The notes below the pieces were generated by a model. It saw nothing but the letters and a program-made list of their open reading frames with translations, ran no database searches and was not told the origin of the DNA. Shown here one piece after another: positions 17,338 through 26,058 of a stretch of DNA of 55,262 nucleotides (position 1 is its first letter; each line of letters starts with the position of its first letter). The position numbers were made by a program, and so were the translations under genes. The stretch covers positions 1 to 55,262 of the forward strand of contig JBBRDU010000011.1 of the NCBI GenBank assembly GCA_038203615.1, read 5' to 3'. Source of the DNA: JBBRDU01 sp038203615 (GTDB lineage: Bacteria > Verrucomicrobiota > Verrucomicrobiia > Chthoniobacterales > UBA10450).

Positions 17338-18289
17338 TTTTCAATCACCGCCCATCCGTCGCATCGTCACGCTGGTTCTCGTCGGGATCGTCGCGTTGAT
17401 GTTGCTGGGGCTTACGTTTTCCGCTTGGCGCAGTATTCGACCGGGTTATGTCGGGATCGTCTTCGACAAGGCAAACCATAACGTGACGACCGGTGCGCTC
17501 GACCCGGGCTGGGCGTTCATCAATCCATTCTCGCAGGCGATTCAGGAGTATCCGGTCACGATTCAGACCTACCAGATGGTGCAAAGCTCCAGCGAAGGTC
17601 AGCGCCATGGCGACGATTCGATCAAAATCCAGAGCAACGAGGGACAGCAGATCAACCTCGATGTCGTCATTCAGTATCAGGTCGAGAAACCGAACGCGAG
17701 CCAGCTCTACGTCGATTGGGGCGGTGCGCCCATTGAAATCGTAGAGGACGGGGTGGTGCGTCAATACACCCGCTCTGAGGTGCCACTGGTGGCGGCGAAG
17801 TTCGGCTGGGAAGAAATTACCTCGACCAAGCGCACCGACGTGGTCACTGAGATTACCGAGATCTTACGGCACGAATTTGATCGGCGTCACCTGAGCCTGA
17901 TCTCCTTTGGCATTCGGGAAGTGCACCTGCCGCAGTCCTTGCAGGAAGCACTCAACCAGAAAATCCAGGCGCAACAGGCAGCGGAGCAGCAGAAATATCA
18001 GCTCGCGCAGGCCAAGGTAAAAGCCGAACAGGATGTCGCGCAGGCGACGGGGCTCGCCAACGCGGCCAAAGCGCGCGCGGAAGGCGAGGCACAGGCCACA
18101 CTCACAAACGCGCGGGCGCAGGCTGAAGCCAACGATCTCCTCGCCAAGAGCGTCACGGCCCCGCTCATCCAGTATCAGCTGATTCAGCGGTGGGACGGGA
18201 AGCTTCCGCTCCTCACCGGGGCCAGCGGCACGCCGTTGATTGATGTGTCTCATCTCACCGCCCCTGCGCAGCCGACGCCGGGGCGCTAA
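17324..18289 (+). CDS. SPFH/band-7 (prohibitin-like) membrane protein
   Basis: A 321-residue product. One N-terminal transmembrane helix (VTLVLVGIVALMLLGLTF) leads into an SPFH domain starting SIRPGYVGIVFDK, with GWAFINPFSQAIQEYPV and VVIQYQVEKP typical of prohibitin-like proteins. A long Ala/Gln/Glu-rich coiled coil (about residues 205-275, for example AQQAAEQQKYQLAQAKVKAEQ) precedes a short C-terminal domain. SPFH proteins form large membrane rings that organise microdomains or control proteases such as FtsH. No FtsH or NfeD partner is present here. It overlaps the small membrane protein gene, which is the best candidate partner. Confidence 0.9.
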   Translation: MTPNDFQSPPIRRIVTLVLVGIVALMLLGLTFSAWRSIRPGYVGIVFDKANHNVTTGALDPGWAFINPFSQAIQEYPVTIQTYQMVQSSSEGQRHGDDSIKIQSNEGQQINLDVVIQYQVEKPNASQLYVDWGGAPIEIVEDGVVRQYTRSEVPLVAAKFGWEEITSTKRTDVVTEITEILRHEFDRRHLSLISFGIREVHLPQSLQEALNQKIQAQQAAEQQKYQLAQAKVKAEQDVAQATGLANAAKARAEGEAQATLTNARAQAEANDLLAKSVTAPLIQYQLIQRWDGKLPLLTGASGTPLIDVSHLTAPAQPTPGR

Positions 18290-18645
18290 GGCCGATCCGG
18301 CAGCTCCCGAGACAGTACAACGAAACCCGTAAGGCAGCTGTTCTCTCTTCTTCGGGGCTGTTCCGCAGGTCATTGGCGCCGCGACTTTTGCTGCTCGATT
18401 AACGCGCATCACGTCAGACCAAGAATGGCACGACGCATCCAACAAGACATTGGATGCAGTTAGGAGTCGCGCGTGGTCAGATTAGCGCTGGATTCAGCGG
18501 CTAGACCTGCCGACGATCCTAGGAAACTCGTCACACGCCGGAACTGTCCTCCATTAGCCAATCGAGCCAACCATCGGAATTCGTAAAATACTTTGTTCAA
18601 ATCCTGATTCGAAATTCTTTTTCATCTGCGACATCCGAATAATCC
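18290..18645. other. Gene-less stretch before repeat copy 1
   Basis: About 350 bases without a supported gene. AT content rises towards 18.6 kb. The sequence just before the direct repeat (ATCTGCGACATCCGAATAATCC) is similar to that before copy 2 (ATCTGCGAAATCCCCGAAAG), so homology may extend slightly beyond the stated repeat edge. Confidence 0.45.
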
Positions 18646-18992
18646 GGGGTCAATTCTGATGCGGCACTTGGCACGAGCGCGCCCCTTGTTTGTCATTCTT
18701 ATATTGACGAATTGGCGCAGCCCAGGCGCTAACGAGTTCTGCGTCGGCCATCGAAACTTGAGACACTCCGCATCTTGGTTCCCGGAGAAGGAGGGTGAGG
18801 TGAATGACCCAAGAGTTTCGTTCCGAAATGTAAGAGCATATCTTACACGGAATCAGATGATAGAGCTCGACAGCCTAATAAATTGTTTGTTAATGGAATC
18901 CGATTACGTCACCCGACGTTTCGACGCATCTTCGGCCGAGCTGAAATGCTCGTGGGGCTGGACCTTCGTCAGGACCGCCGGTGAACGCGATC
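18646..18992 (+). repeat. Long direct repeat, copy 1, immediately upstream of the fibre gene
   Basis: This 347-base segment is repeated at 22513-22861 with most positions identical and a few single-base indels. It starts GGGGTCAATTCTGATGCGGC and ends near GAACGCGATC, 15 bases before the fibre ATG, so it contains that gene's promoter and leader. A plus-strand frame open in copy 1 is broken by a stop and indels in copy 2, so the repeat is probably not protein-coding. Confidence 0.85.
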
Positions 18993-19007
18993 CATTGGAA
19001 TCCGCCT

Positions 19008-22000
19008 ATGAAACCACAATTCATCCCGCCGTCGTCGCTGAAAATTAGGTGTCGCCTCGGTTTTCTGCTGTTGGTGGCTGCAACTGCTGGCCTGTGTTTG
19101 TTCAGCGCGCCCAGTTCGCAAGCTCAAGTCACAGGCCGCCATCCCAAACCAGACGGTGGTCCGACGGGGCCGACCGGCCCGACGGGACCTACCGGACCAA
19201 CGGGTCCGCAGGGAAGCAGTGGTGTGCAGGGTCCGAGCGGGCCGCAAGGCGTGCAAGGCAACACCGGTGCGACCGGAGCACAAGGCGCGACGGGGGTGAC
19301 CGGGGTGACGGGGGCCACTGGCGCTGCGGGAACCAACGGAACTAATGGAGCGACCGGTGCGACCGGTGATCAAGGTATTGCAGGTGCGACTGGCGCGACC
19401 GGCCCAACCGGAGCGGCCGGTGCTGATGGTTCTCTCAACGCCTGGTCTCTCACTGGAAACGCTGGCACGGTAGACGGCACAAACTTTATTGGCACCACTG
19501 ATAATGTTCCTTTTAATATCAGAGTAAATAATCAGAAATCCGGGCGAATAGAATTTAGGATTGAAACTGCAAATACATTTTTTGGTTATCAGACGGGATT
19601 TTTGAATATCGGGTCCGAAAACACGGCCATGGGGTTCCAAGCGCTCTTAAGCAACACCACCGGCGACGGCAACACTGCTACCGGGGGTCACACGCTCCAA
19701 AACAATACAACCGGTGCGAACAACACGGCCACCGGTTGGAATGCGCTCACTCGCAACACAACCGGCACCCAAAACACGGCGAATGGTAATCAAGCGCTCC
19801 AACAAAACACAACCGGCTTATCCAACACAGCTAGTGGTTCTGGTGCGCTCTTTAGCAACTCAACCGGTAACAACAACACGGCCAACGGGTCTCAGGCGCT
19901 CATTAATAGCACAACCGGCGACAACAACACGGCCCATGGGACTAATGCGCTTCAAAGCAACACAACCGGTAGCTTCAACATCGCAGTAGGCGTTAATGCC
20001 GGTGTCAGTCTCACCACTGGCGATAGCAACATCGACATCGGCAACTTCGGTGTGGCTGCCGAGGCTAATACCATCCGCATCGGTACCACAGGAACGCAAA
20101 GCGCCACATTTATCGCTGGCATCAGTGGCGTCACGGTCGCGAGCGCAGCTCCGGTTGTGATCGATGCGAACGGGCATCTCGGCACGGCTAGTGCGAGTAG
20201 CTTACAAGGTGCAACCGGGGCGACTGGACCGACGGGTGCTACTGGCGCTCCTGGGACTAACGGAACGAATGGAACGAACGGAACGAATGGAGCAACAGGA
20301 GCAACCGGCGCCACTGGCGTTGCGGGAGCAATCGGAGCTACCGGACCCACTGGTTTCCTTACCAATGGCTCCGCAGCAGGGAACACTCCTTACTGGAATG
20401 GAACTTCATGGGTAGTGAACAGCAGTAATATTTTTAATGATGGCGGCAACGTCGGCATCGGCACGTCGAGTCCGTCTAATGCCTTGTCCGTTACAGGTAG
20501 CGCAGATTTTTCCACCTCGGTGGAATCTCCGCTGTTTACGGCCCTTCCCGGCGCCGGCAATTCGCTGACGATTCAAGCAAACGCGAACGGTGGCGACGGA
20601 GGCAGCCTGACGGTGAATGGCGGCGGCGGTTTTTTAGGTAAAGGCGGCAACGTCAGCCTCATCGGCGGCGGGAATAGCTTCGGCGTCACCGGCGGCGGCC
20701 TTACGCTTAACGGCGCAAATGGTGGCGCCGGCGGGAGCATCGCGCTTACGGCTGGCAATGGCAATGGCAACGGAGGCGGTAGTGTATCTATCTCGGCGGG
20801 AACCGGGAGTTCTAACGGCGCGGTACTCTTTCCAGTCGGTAACGTTGGCATCGGGACAAACACTCCGGGTCAGAGACTTTCCGTCGTCGGCATAGTTGAG
20901 AGCACTTCGGGCGGATTCAAGTTCCCTGATGGTACGACTCAAACTACAGCGACTCTCGTCGGTCCGACTGGGCCGACTGGACCTACCGGCGCTGCGGGAA
21001 CCAACGGAACTAATGGAACTAACGGAGCTACTGGTTCGACTGGTGCTACAGGTGCCGATGGAATAGCAGGCGCAACGGGCGCGACCGGTCCCGCTGCCCC
21101 AGTGGTGGACGGAGACCTTGGCAACGGCAACACTGCGGAGGGTAGTCAAGCGCTCTTCAGCCTCACAACCGGCGTCAACAACACAGCCCTCGGTTCCCAA
21201 GCGCTCATTTTCAACACCACCGGCAGCGACAACACGGCCACCGGTTTCAGTGCGCTCCGTGCCAACACATCCGGCGTCGACAACACGGCCAATGGTGATA
21301 GTGCGCTTATTAGCAACACCACCGGCAACAACAACACGGCCACCGGTCTTGGTGCGCTCCAGAGCAACACAACAGGCAGCGATAACACGGCCACCGGTCT
21401 AGATGCTCTCGTGAGCAACACCACCGGCGGCACTAACACGGCCAATGGTGAGTTTGCGCTCTTGAATAACACAACCGGCAGCAGCAACACGGCCAACGGC
21501 GTTGATGCACTTCGTGGCAACACAGGCGGCAACGACAACACAGCCAACGGCGCGGCAGCGCTCAGTCAAAACACGACCGGCGGCAGTAACACGGCCAACG
21601 GTTCTAATGCGCTCAATAACAACACAACCGGCACCCAGAACACGGCCAACGGCGTTGGTGCTCTACTTAGCAACACAACCGGCGCCGGCAACACAGCCAA
21701 CGGCGTTGATGCCCTACTTAGCAACACAACCGGCGGCAATAACATCGCATTGGGCGCAAATGCCGGTCAAAACCTCACCACAGGTTTTAACAACATCGAC
21801 ATCGGCAACGGAGGGGTCGCAAACGAAGGCGGCAATATCCGCATCGGTACTGGAGGAATTCAGATATCTACGTTCATCGCTGGAATTAGTGGAACAGCGG
21901 TTGCAGGCACAACAGTTGTGGTAGACGCCAACGGTCAACTTGGCGTGATGGTTTCCTCGGAGCGTTTCAAGGACGAGATCAAACCGATGGACAAGGCAAG

Positions 22001-22436
22001 TGAAGCGATCCTCTCGCTACAGCCAGTGACCTTTCACTACAGGAACGCCATTGATTCCAAAGGCATCCCGCAATTCGGCCTCATCGCTGAGCAAGTGGAA
22101 AAAGTGAATCCCGATCTGGTGGCTCGCGACGCCGCGGGGAAAGCATTCACCGTGCGCTACGAGGCAGTGAACGCGATGTTGCTGAACGAGTTCCTGAAAG
22201 AACACCGCAAGGTCGAGGAACAGCAAACAACGATCACCCAATTGAAAGTTACCGCTGCAAAACAAGAAGCAGCCATTGCACAGCAGCAAAAGGACTCACA
22301 AACGACCGCGGCGAACCAGCAGGAGCAAATCAAAGCTCTCACCGCAAGCCTGAAAGAGCAGGCATCGCAAATTCAAAAGGTGAGCGACAAGGTGGAAATG
22401 ACCAAGCCGGCACCGCAAACGGTCGACAATCATTAA
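19008..22436 (+). CDS. Giant collagen-like / YadA-like repeat fibre with C-terminal S74 intramolecular chaperone
   Basis: A 1142-residue exported protein with a signal peptide ending near PSSQAQ. Three collagen-like Gly-X-Thr blocks (GPTGPTGPTG, GATGATGPTG, GTNGTNGTNG) alternate with two blocks of 17-residue repeats of the form NTAxGxxALxxNTTGxx, like trimeric adhesin heads. A Gly/Asn-rich block (GGNVSLIGGGNSFG) lies near the middle. The C-terminus is a Peptidase_S74 chaperone: VSSERFKDEIKPMDKASEAI, then QFGLIAEQVEKVNPDLV and a coiled coil. SSERFK keeps the Ser...Lys (+5) dyad used for self-cleavage in phage endosialidase tailspikes. The product is probably a trimeric surface fibre released from its chaperone. 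A shorter paralogue sits in the integron array near 53 kb. Confidence 0.88.
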   Translation: MKPQFIPPSSLKIRCRLGFLLLVAATAGLCLFSAPSSQAQVTGRHPKPDGGPTGPTGPTGPTGPTGPQGSSGVQGPSGPQGVQGNTGATGAQGATGVTGVTGATGAAGTNGTNGATGATGDQGIAGATGATGPTGAAGADGSLNAWSLTGNAGTVDGTNFIGTTDNVPFNIRVNNQKSGRIEFRIETANTFFGYQTGFLNIGSENTAMGFQALLSNTTGDGNTATGGHTLQNNTTGANNTATGWNALTRNTTGTQNTANGNQALQQNTTGLSNTASGSGALFSNSTGNNNTANGSQALINSTTGDNNTAHGTNALQSNTTGSFNIAVGVNAGVSLTTGDSNIDIGNFGVAAEANTIRIGTTGTQSATFIAGISGVTVASAAPVVIDANGHLGTASASSLQGATGATGPTGATGAPGTNGTNGTNGTNGATGATGATGVAGAIGATGPTGFLTNGSAAGNTPYWNGTSWVVNSSNIFNDGGNVGIGTSSPSNALSVTGSADFSTSVESPLFTALPGAGNSLTIQANANGGDGGSLTVNGGGGFLGKGGNVSLIGGGNSFGVTGGGLTLNGANGGAGGSIALTAGNGNGNGGGSVSISAGTGSSNGAVLFPVGNVGIGTNTPGQRLSVVGIVESTSGGFKFPDGTTQTTATLVGPTGPTGPTGAAGTNGTNGTNGATGSTGATGADGIAGATGATGPAAPVVDGDLGNGNTAEGSQALFSLTTGVNNTALGSQALIFNTTGSDNTATGFSALRANTSGVDNTANGDSALISNTTGNNNTATGLGALQSNTTGSDNTATGLDALVSNTTGGTNTANGEFALLNNTTGSSNTANGVDALRGNTGGNDNTANGAAALSQNTTGGSNTANGSNALNNNTTGTQNTANGVGALLSNTTGAGNTANGVDALLSNTTGGNNIALGANAGQNLTTGFNNIDIGNGGVANEGGNIRIGTGGIQISTFIAGISGTAVAGTTVVVDANGQLGVMVSSERFKDEIKPMDKASEAILSLQPVTFHYRNAIDSKGIPQFGLIAEQVEKVNPDLVARDAAGKAFTVRYEAVNAMLLNEFLKEHRKVEEQQTTITQLKVTAAKQEAAIAQQQKDSQTTAANQQEQIKALTASLKEQASQIQKVSDKVEMTKPAPQTVDNH

Positions 22437-22512
22437 ACCGCGGATTAGGCAGATAACACGGATTAGAAAATTCGGTTCAATTGTTTTATCTGCGAAATCC
22501 CCGAAAGCATTA

Positions 22513-22861
22513 GGGGTCAATTCTGATGCGGCACTTGGCACGAGCGCGCCCCTTGTTTGTCATTCTTATATTGACGAATTGGCGCAGCCCATGCGCTAAC
22601 GAGTTCTGCGTGGGCCATCGAAACGTGAGACCCTCCGCATCTTGGTTCCCGGAGAAGGAGGGTGAGGTGAATGACTCAAGGGTCTCGTTCCGAAGATAGG
22701 ACCACATCTTACACGGAATCAGATGATAAGAGCTCGACATTCCTAACAAGTTGTTTGTTAGATGGAATCCGATTACGTCACCCGACGTTTCGACGGATCT
22801 TCGGCCGGGCTGAAATGCTCGTGGGGCTGGACCTTCGCCAGGACCGCCGCTGGACGCGATC
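22513..22861 (+). repeat. Long direct repeat, copy 2, downstream of the fibre gene
   Basis: This is the second copy of the 347-base element at 18646-18992, starting 76 bases after the fibre stop codon. The two copies bracket the fibre gene in the same orientation, as expected from a tandem duplication that lost its second gene, or from recombination-mediated insertion. What follows is not a second fibre gene but a broken small exported-protein gene. Confidence 0.85.
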
Positions 22862-22891
22862 GCAAGATCAACCCTCTACCCCACTCATCCC

Positions 22892-23074
22892 ATGAAATCG
22901 ATACATTAAACACAATTCGTTAGTCTGACGGCCTTATTGGCCGCATTCCTGGCTTTCGCTCCCGCGTCCATGGAGGCCGCCTCCGGGGCACGCAAAGCGC
23001 CCCTCCTGCAGACTTCCTCGGTCAACCAGATTGTCATCAAGAGCGCCCGAGCCGATCTGGCCACCCCCGAATAA
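22892..23074 (+). pseudogene. Small exported protein gene with a premature TAA at codon 6
   Basis: The frame starts ATG AAA TCG ATA CAT then TAA. It stays open for 54 more codons and encodes what looks like the rest of a signal peptide (TQFVSLTALLAAFLAFAPAS) plus a short mature part (SSVNQIVIKSARADLATPE). Leader-like sequence on both sides of the stop suggests a nonsense mutation or sequencing error in a 60-codon gene. Its position just after repeat copy 2 matches that of the fibre gene after copy 1, so both may use the same promoter. Function is unknown. Confidence 0.5.
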
Positions 23075-23259
23075 CCAAATATCTCAATGAACGTCGCGTT
23101 TCGATCGCGTGGCGGCGTTTTGTTTCGCTCCCACCCAGATGCAAGCGGCGGAATGAGCGAAATACAGCGCACGATTAATCGGCCCAGTTTGTCCTCCAAA
23201 CGGAAGTCGCACCGCCACCTCGAAACTATAAGCGGCTGATTGACCGAAGGTTAGAAATC

Positions 23260-23333
23260 CGGAGTCTACGGGGCTCGAACCCGCAACCTCCGCCGTGACA
23301 GGGCGGCGCTCTAACCAATTGAGCTAAGACTCC
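23260..23333 (-). tRNA. tRNA-Asp (GTC)
   Basis: The minus strand folds into a complete 74-base cloverleaf. Acceptor arm GGAGTCT pairs with AGACTCC, the anticodon stem CCGCC/GGCGG closes the loop CTGTCAC (anticodon GTC), and the T arm is GCGGG-TTCGAGC-CCCGT. G follows the acceptor as discriminator, as expected for tRNA-Asp. CCA is not encoded. Confidence 0.95.
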
Positions 23334-23678
23334 TCGAAGAGCCAGATTGTAGAGTCGGCTTTGGCGAGCCGCAACTGAGAACGGTCGCCACGGCGACTTC
23401 GTCCCAGCCTCGGCTCCGCCACGGCGAATCCGTCCTTTGGCGGATCGGAGGACGGGAGTCGCAAGCAAACGCCCAAAGCTTAGACCTGACAGCCGCCTAA
23501 GCGACAGCTACGGCGAGCCAAGGGATTAGCCCGATTTGGACGAGACCGAAAATCCAGAAAATCCTGTGAATCCTGTCTGGCTTTTCAAGTGATGTTGAAA
23601 GGTTCTGGCGCGCGCGTTGCGGAAAGGACACCGCCCACATATATTCAGAGCGGTTCGGCGGATCGATCCAAACCAAAT
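23334..23678. other. Gene-less stretch between tRNA-Asp and arc
   Basis: About 345 bases with no supported gene. It contains GC-rich short inverted motifs (for example CGGTCGCCACGGCGAC near 23.38 kb and TTTGGCGGATCGGAGG near 23.44 kb). It also has AATCCTGTGAATCCTGTC near 23.56 kb, a repeat type seen elsewhere in the window. The arc promoter is presumably here, but I cannot point to it. Confidence 0.45.
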
Positions 23679-25361
23679 ATGAGCGACGAGCGCAGCGAAG
23701 GTTTTGAGGGAAGCAGCGAAAGCCCGCGGCCGCTCACTCCGCTCGAGTCATTCGATCAATTGATCGCCTCCTTTCCAACAGGGGATCCAATCCGCACCCA
23801 ATTGCTCAATCTGCGGCCGGACATTTGCGATCAGGAAGAAACGATCGTCGAGGCCACCCGCATGATCGAAAAGCTGGAGGAGGTCGTGAAAAAAGTGACT
23901 TCGCCGGCCAATCGTATCGGCACATTTCTCGGCGCCACTTCGCGGGAAACGGCCCATATCGTGGTGGGCGGGGCGGATTATTATTGCAATGTCGATCCGC
24001 GCATTCCCATGGCCAAGTTGAAGAAGGGCACGCGTGTGCTGGTGAACGAAGCTTTTGTCATTGTGGGTGATCTCGGTTTTGAAACCGCCGGGCCGGTCAC
24101 AAAAATTACGGAAGTGTTGGGAGAGGATCGGTTGCGCGTCGGGTCCGAGCACGGCACGCAGTCGCTTGTGCTGGAGCGTTCTTCCGAGCTGGCCAGGACC
24201 ACGCTGAAGTCGGGCGACGAAGTGCGGGTCGATCCGAACTACCGCATGGCGCTGGAGATGCTTTCGAGCACGAAATCGCGGGAACATTACCTGGACGAAG
24301 TGCCGGAGCTGCCCTGGGAGAAGGTGGGCGGGCAGGACCAGGCGCTCAATGCCATCAAGGATGCGATCGAGTTGCCTTTATTGCACGAGGAACTGTTCAA
24401 ACGATTTCAGCACGCCACGCCGAAAGGCTTCTTGCTCTATGGCCCGCCTGGCTGCGGCAAAACGCTCATTGGCAAGGCCACCGCTTACAACCTGACGAAG
24501 CAGCTCAGCGAAAAATCGGGCACGCCGATGCACGAATATTTCATGCATATCAAGGGTCCTGAGATTCTGAACATGTGGGTGGGGGAGTCGGAGCGGATGG
24601 TGCGGGAAATTTTTGCCACAGCGCGCGAGAAACGGCGGGAAGGCTTCATGCCTTTCCTGTTTATCGACGAAGCGGAGTCGGTCCTGGGGACACGGCGCGC
24701 CTCGCGTTACTCGAGCATTCTCTCCACGCTCGTGCCGATGTTCTGTTCGGAGATGGATGGGATCGATTCACTCAACGACGTCGTCATCATTCTGGCCTCG
24801 AATCGCGCCGACCTGATCGATCCAGCCATCCTGCGACCGGGGCGCATCGACCGGAAGATCAAAGTGAATCGGCCGAATCGCGAAGGGGCCCGCGAAATTT
24901 ATCGAATTTATCTGACGAACGATCTGCCCTTCGACGGGGCACTGGCCAAGGAAGCGGAGAACATCGGCGCGGCCGTCGATCAATTGGTGGAACGATTTGT
25001 CGAATGGCAATTTGCCCGGCGTGAAGAAAATAAATTCGTCGAAGTCACGCTGCGCAGCGGGCGCAAGGAGAGTCTCTACCGGAGCGATCTGATCAGCGGC
25101 GCCATCATTGCCTCCATCGTGGAACGGGCCAAGGCGACCGCCATCAAGCGTTCCATCGCGGTCGGTTACGAGGAAGGAATCAGCGAAGGCGATTTGCGCG
25201 CGGCCTTCCAGGCCGAGTACACGGAGAACGATATTTTCCCCACCACTGACATCACGGAAGACTGGCTCAAGCTGATTGATTACGATCCGGAAAACGTGGT
25301 GAAGATTTCACCGGTCAGGCCGGCCGCGGATGGGCGTCGTTCGGGGTCCGGCGTGATCTGA
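23679..25361 (+). CDS. arc: Proteasome-associated AAA+ ATPase, ARC/Mpa family
   Basis: A 560-residue product with the ARC/Mpa layout: a short N-terminal coiled coil (QEETIVEATRMIEKLEEVVKK, about 52-72), tandem OB domains (ANRIGTFLG to about 200), and an AAA module with Walker A GPPGCGKT (about 254), Walker B FLFIDEAES (about 326) and RPGRIDRKIKVNRP. Such hexamers recognise Pup or UBact through the coiled coil and thread tagged proteins into the 20S proteasome. The C-terminus ends SGSGVI and lacks the Tyr-containing tail (QYL in Mycobacterium) that docks to 20S. The start chosen is MSDERSEG; a start 90 bases upstream would add an unrelated leader. It precedes dop, as expected for this pathway, with a transposase gene between. 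Confidence 0.9.
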   Translation: MSDERSEGFEGSSESPRPLTPLESFDQLIASFPTGDPIRTQLLNLRPDICDQEETIVEATRMIEKLEEVVKKVTSPANRIGTFLGATSRETAHIVVGGADYYCNVDPRIPMAKLKKGTRVLVNEAFVIVGDLGFETAGPVTKITEVLGEDRLRVGSEHGTQSLVLERSSELARTTLKSGDEVRVDPNYRMALEMLSSTKSREHYLDEVPELPWEKVGGQDQALNAIKDAIELPLLHEELFKRFQHATPKGFLLYGPPGCGKTLIGKATAYNLTKQLSEKSGTPMHEYFMHIKGPEILNMWVGESERMVREIFATAREKRREGFMPFLFIDEAESVLGTRRASRYSSILSTLVPMFCSEMDGIDSLNDVVIILASNRADLIDPAILRPGRIDRKIKVNRPNREGAREIYRIYLTNDLPFDGALAKEAENIGAAVDQLVERFVEWQFARREENKFVEVTLRSGRKESLYRSDLISGAIIASIVERAKATAIKRSIAVGYEEGISEGDLRAAFQAEYTENDIFPTTDITEDWLKLIDYDPENVVKISPVRPAADGRRSGSGVI

Positions 25362-25497
25362 TGTCGCACTTGTTAGGGGAAGGGAAGGTAGCACCTCCCC
25401 CTAGAGAGGGCGGGTCGAACGATACGGCATCTTTTGGTGGTAGAGGATTGAGGTACGGCAGGCAATTGTAGGGGAAGCTGCTAGCTTCCCTCTCTAT
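25362..25497. repeat. REP palindromes between arc and the transposase gene
   Basis: There are two palindromes: a weaker GGGAAGGT-AGC-ACCTCCC at about 25382-25399, and GGGAAGCT-GCT-AGCTTCCC at 25472-25490, which is perfect. The second is the same element that occurs three times at the far end of the adjacent tyrosine-transposase gene and again near 42.2 kb. This fits the cognate REP family of that enzyme. Confidence 0.8.
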
Positions 25498-26055
25498 ATG
25501 GGTGAACCCCCGCGGCTATGGCAGATCACGCTGCCCCGTGACCGAGCCATTATTTATTTCGTAACTTTATGCGCGGTAGACCGGCAAAAGGTCCTCGCTA
25601 ATCAGAAGGTTTTCGCTGCTGTGCGAATGGTCATGCCCGAGCTTCAAAAATGGCGGGTGATGGCTGTCGTTGTCATGCCTGACCATATGCACTGCATCAT
25701 CTCTCCAGGCGAAGACAGGAGTCTATCGGTCGGCGATTTTGCGAGTGGATTTAAAAGATTGCTCAAGCAAGCGCTTGGTAAACAGGAATGGGAATGGCAG
25801 CGCGGGTGTTTTGATCGGTTGCTGCGGTCCGACGAAAACCTGCACCACAAATGGACGTACGTTTGGCAGAACCCGGTAAGAGCTGGTTTGGTCAAGAATG
25901 CTGAGGACTGGCCGTTTTTTATCGATTTAATCGATAAAGAGGGAAGCTACCAGCTTCCCCTGCAGGAGAAGTCAGATGGGAAGCTACCAGCTTCCCCTAC
26001 AGAAGCAGAAGCAAGAGGGAAGCTGGCAGCTTCCCCTAGAGAAGAAAGAGACTGA
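25498..26055 (+). CDS. REP-associated tyrosine transposase (RAYT, Y1/HUH family)
   Basis: A 185-residue product. The HUH motif is present as VMPDHMHCII (about residue 60), and the catalytic Tyr lies in KWTYVWQNPVRAGLVKNAEDW (about 119), the standard RAYT signature. The last about 45 residues (from EGSYQLPLQ) are unusual because they are the translation of three REP palindromes; the family normally ends near PFF. RAYTs cut and join single-stranded REP hairpins and are domesticated rather than freely mobile. The stop lies 3 bases before the dop ATG, so this gene is wedged inside the arc-dop unit and could be cotranscribed with it. Catalytic residues look intact. Confidence 0.9.
   Translation: MGEPPRLWQITLPRDRAIIYFVTLCAVDRQKVLANQKVFAAVRMVMPELQKWRVMAVVVMPDHMHCIISPGEDRSLSVGDFASGFKRLLKQALGKQEWEWQRGCFDRLLRSDENLHHKWTYVWQNPVRAGLVKNAEDWPFFIDLIDKEGSYQLPLQEKSDGKLPASPTEAEARGKLAASPREERD
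25941..26036. repeat. Three tandem REP palindromes inside the transposase 3' end
   Basis: Perfect palindromes GGGAAGCT-ACC-AGCTTCCC (25941-25959 and 25978-25996) and GGGAAGCT-GGC-AGCTTCCC (26017-26035) are spaced 37-39 bases apart. All three are in frame within the transposase coding region, and a fourth copy lies just upstream of the gene. They end 22 bases before the dop start codon. Confidence 0.88.
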
Positions 26056-26058
26056 CGA

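Noticed and set aside
18659..19048. Plus-strand frame of 129 codons in repeat copy 1
   Set aside because: The same frame is broken in copy 2, and it runs through the fibre start in another frame.
19160..21760. Possible CRISPR-like or satellite array in the regularly spaced repeats
   Set aside because: The repeats are in frame within one signal-peptide protein, have no unique spacers, and encode collagen-like and 17-residue head repeats.
22510..22749. Minus-strand frame shared by both long repeats (ends KCRIRIDP)
   Set aside because: Differences between copies are mostly amino-acid changing and copy 1 has an early stop, so no coding constraint is seen.
22892..23074. Small gene near arc as a candidate Pup/UBact tag
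   Set aside because: It has a signal-peptide core, no disordered charged body, and does not end in the expected Gln/Glu motif.
23226..23468. Minus-strand frame reading LAQLVRAPPCHGGGCGFEPRRL
   Set aside because: It is the translation of tRNA-Asp, a well-known false gene pattern.
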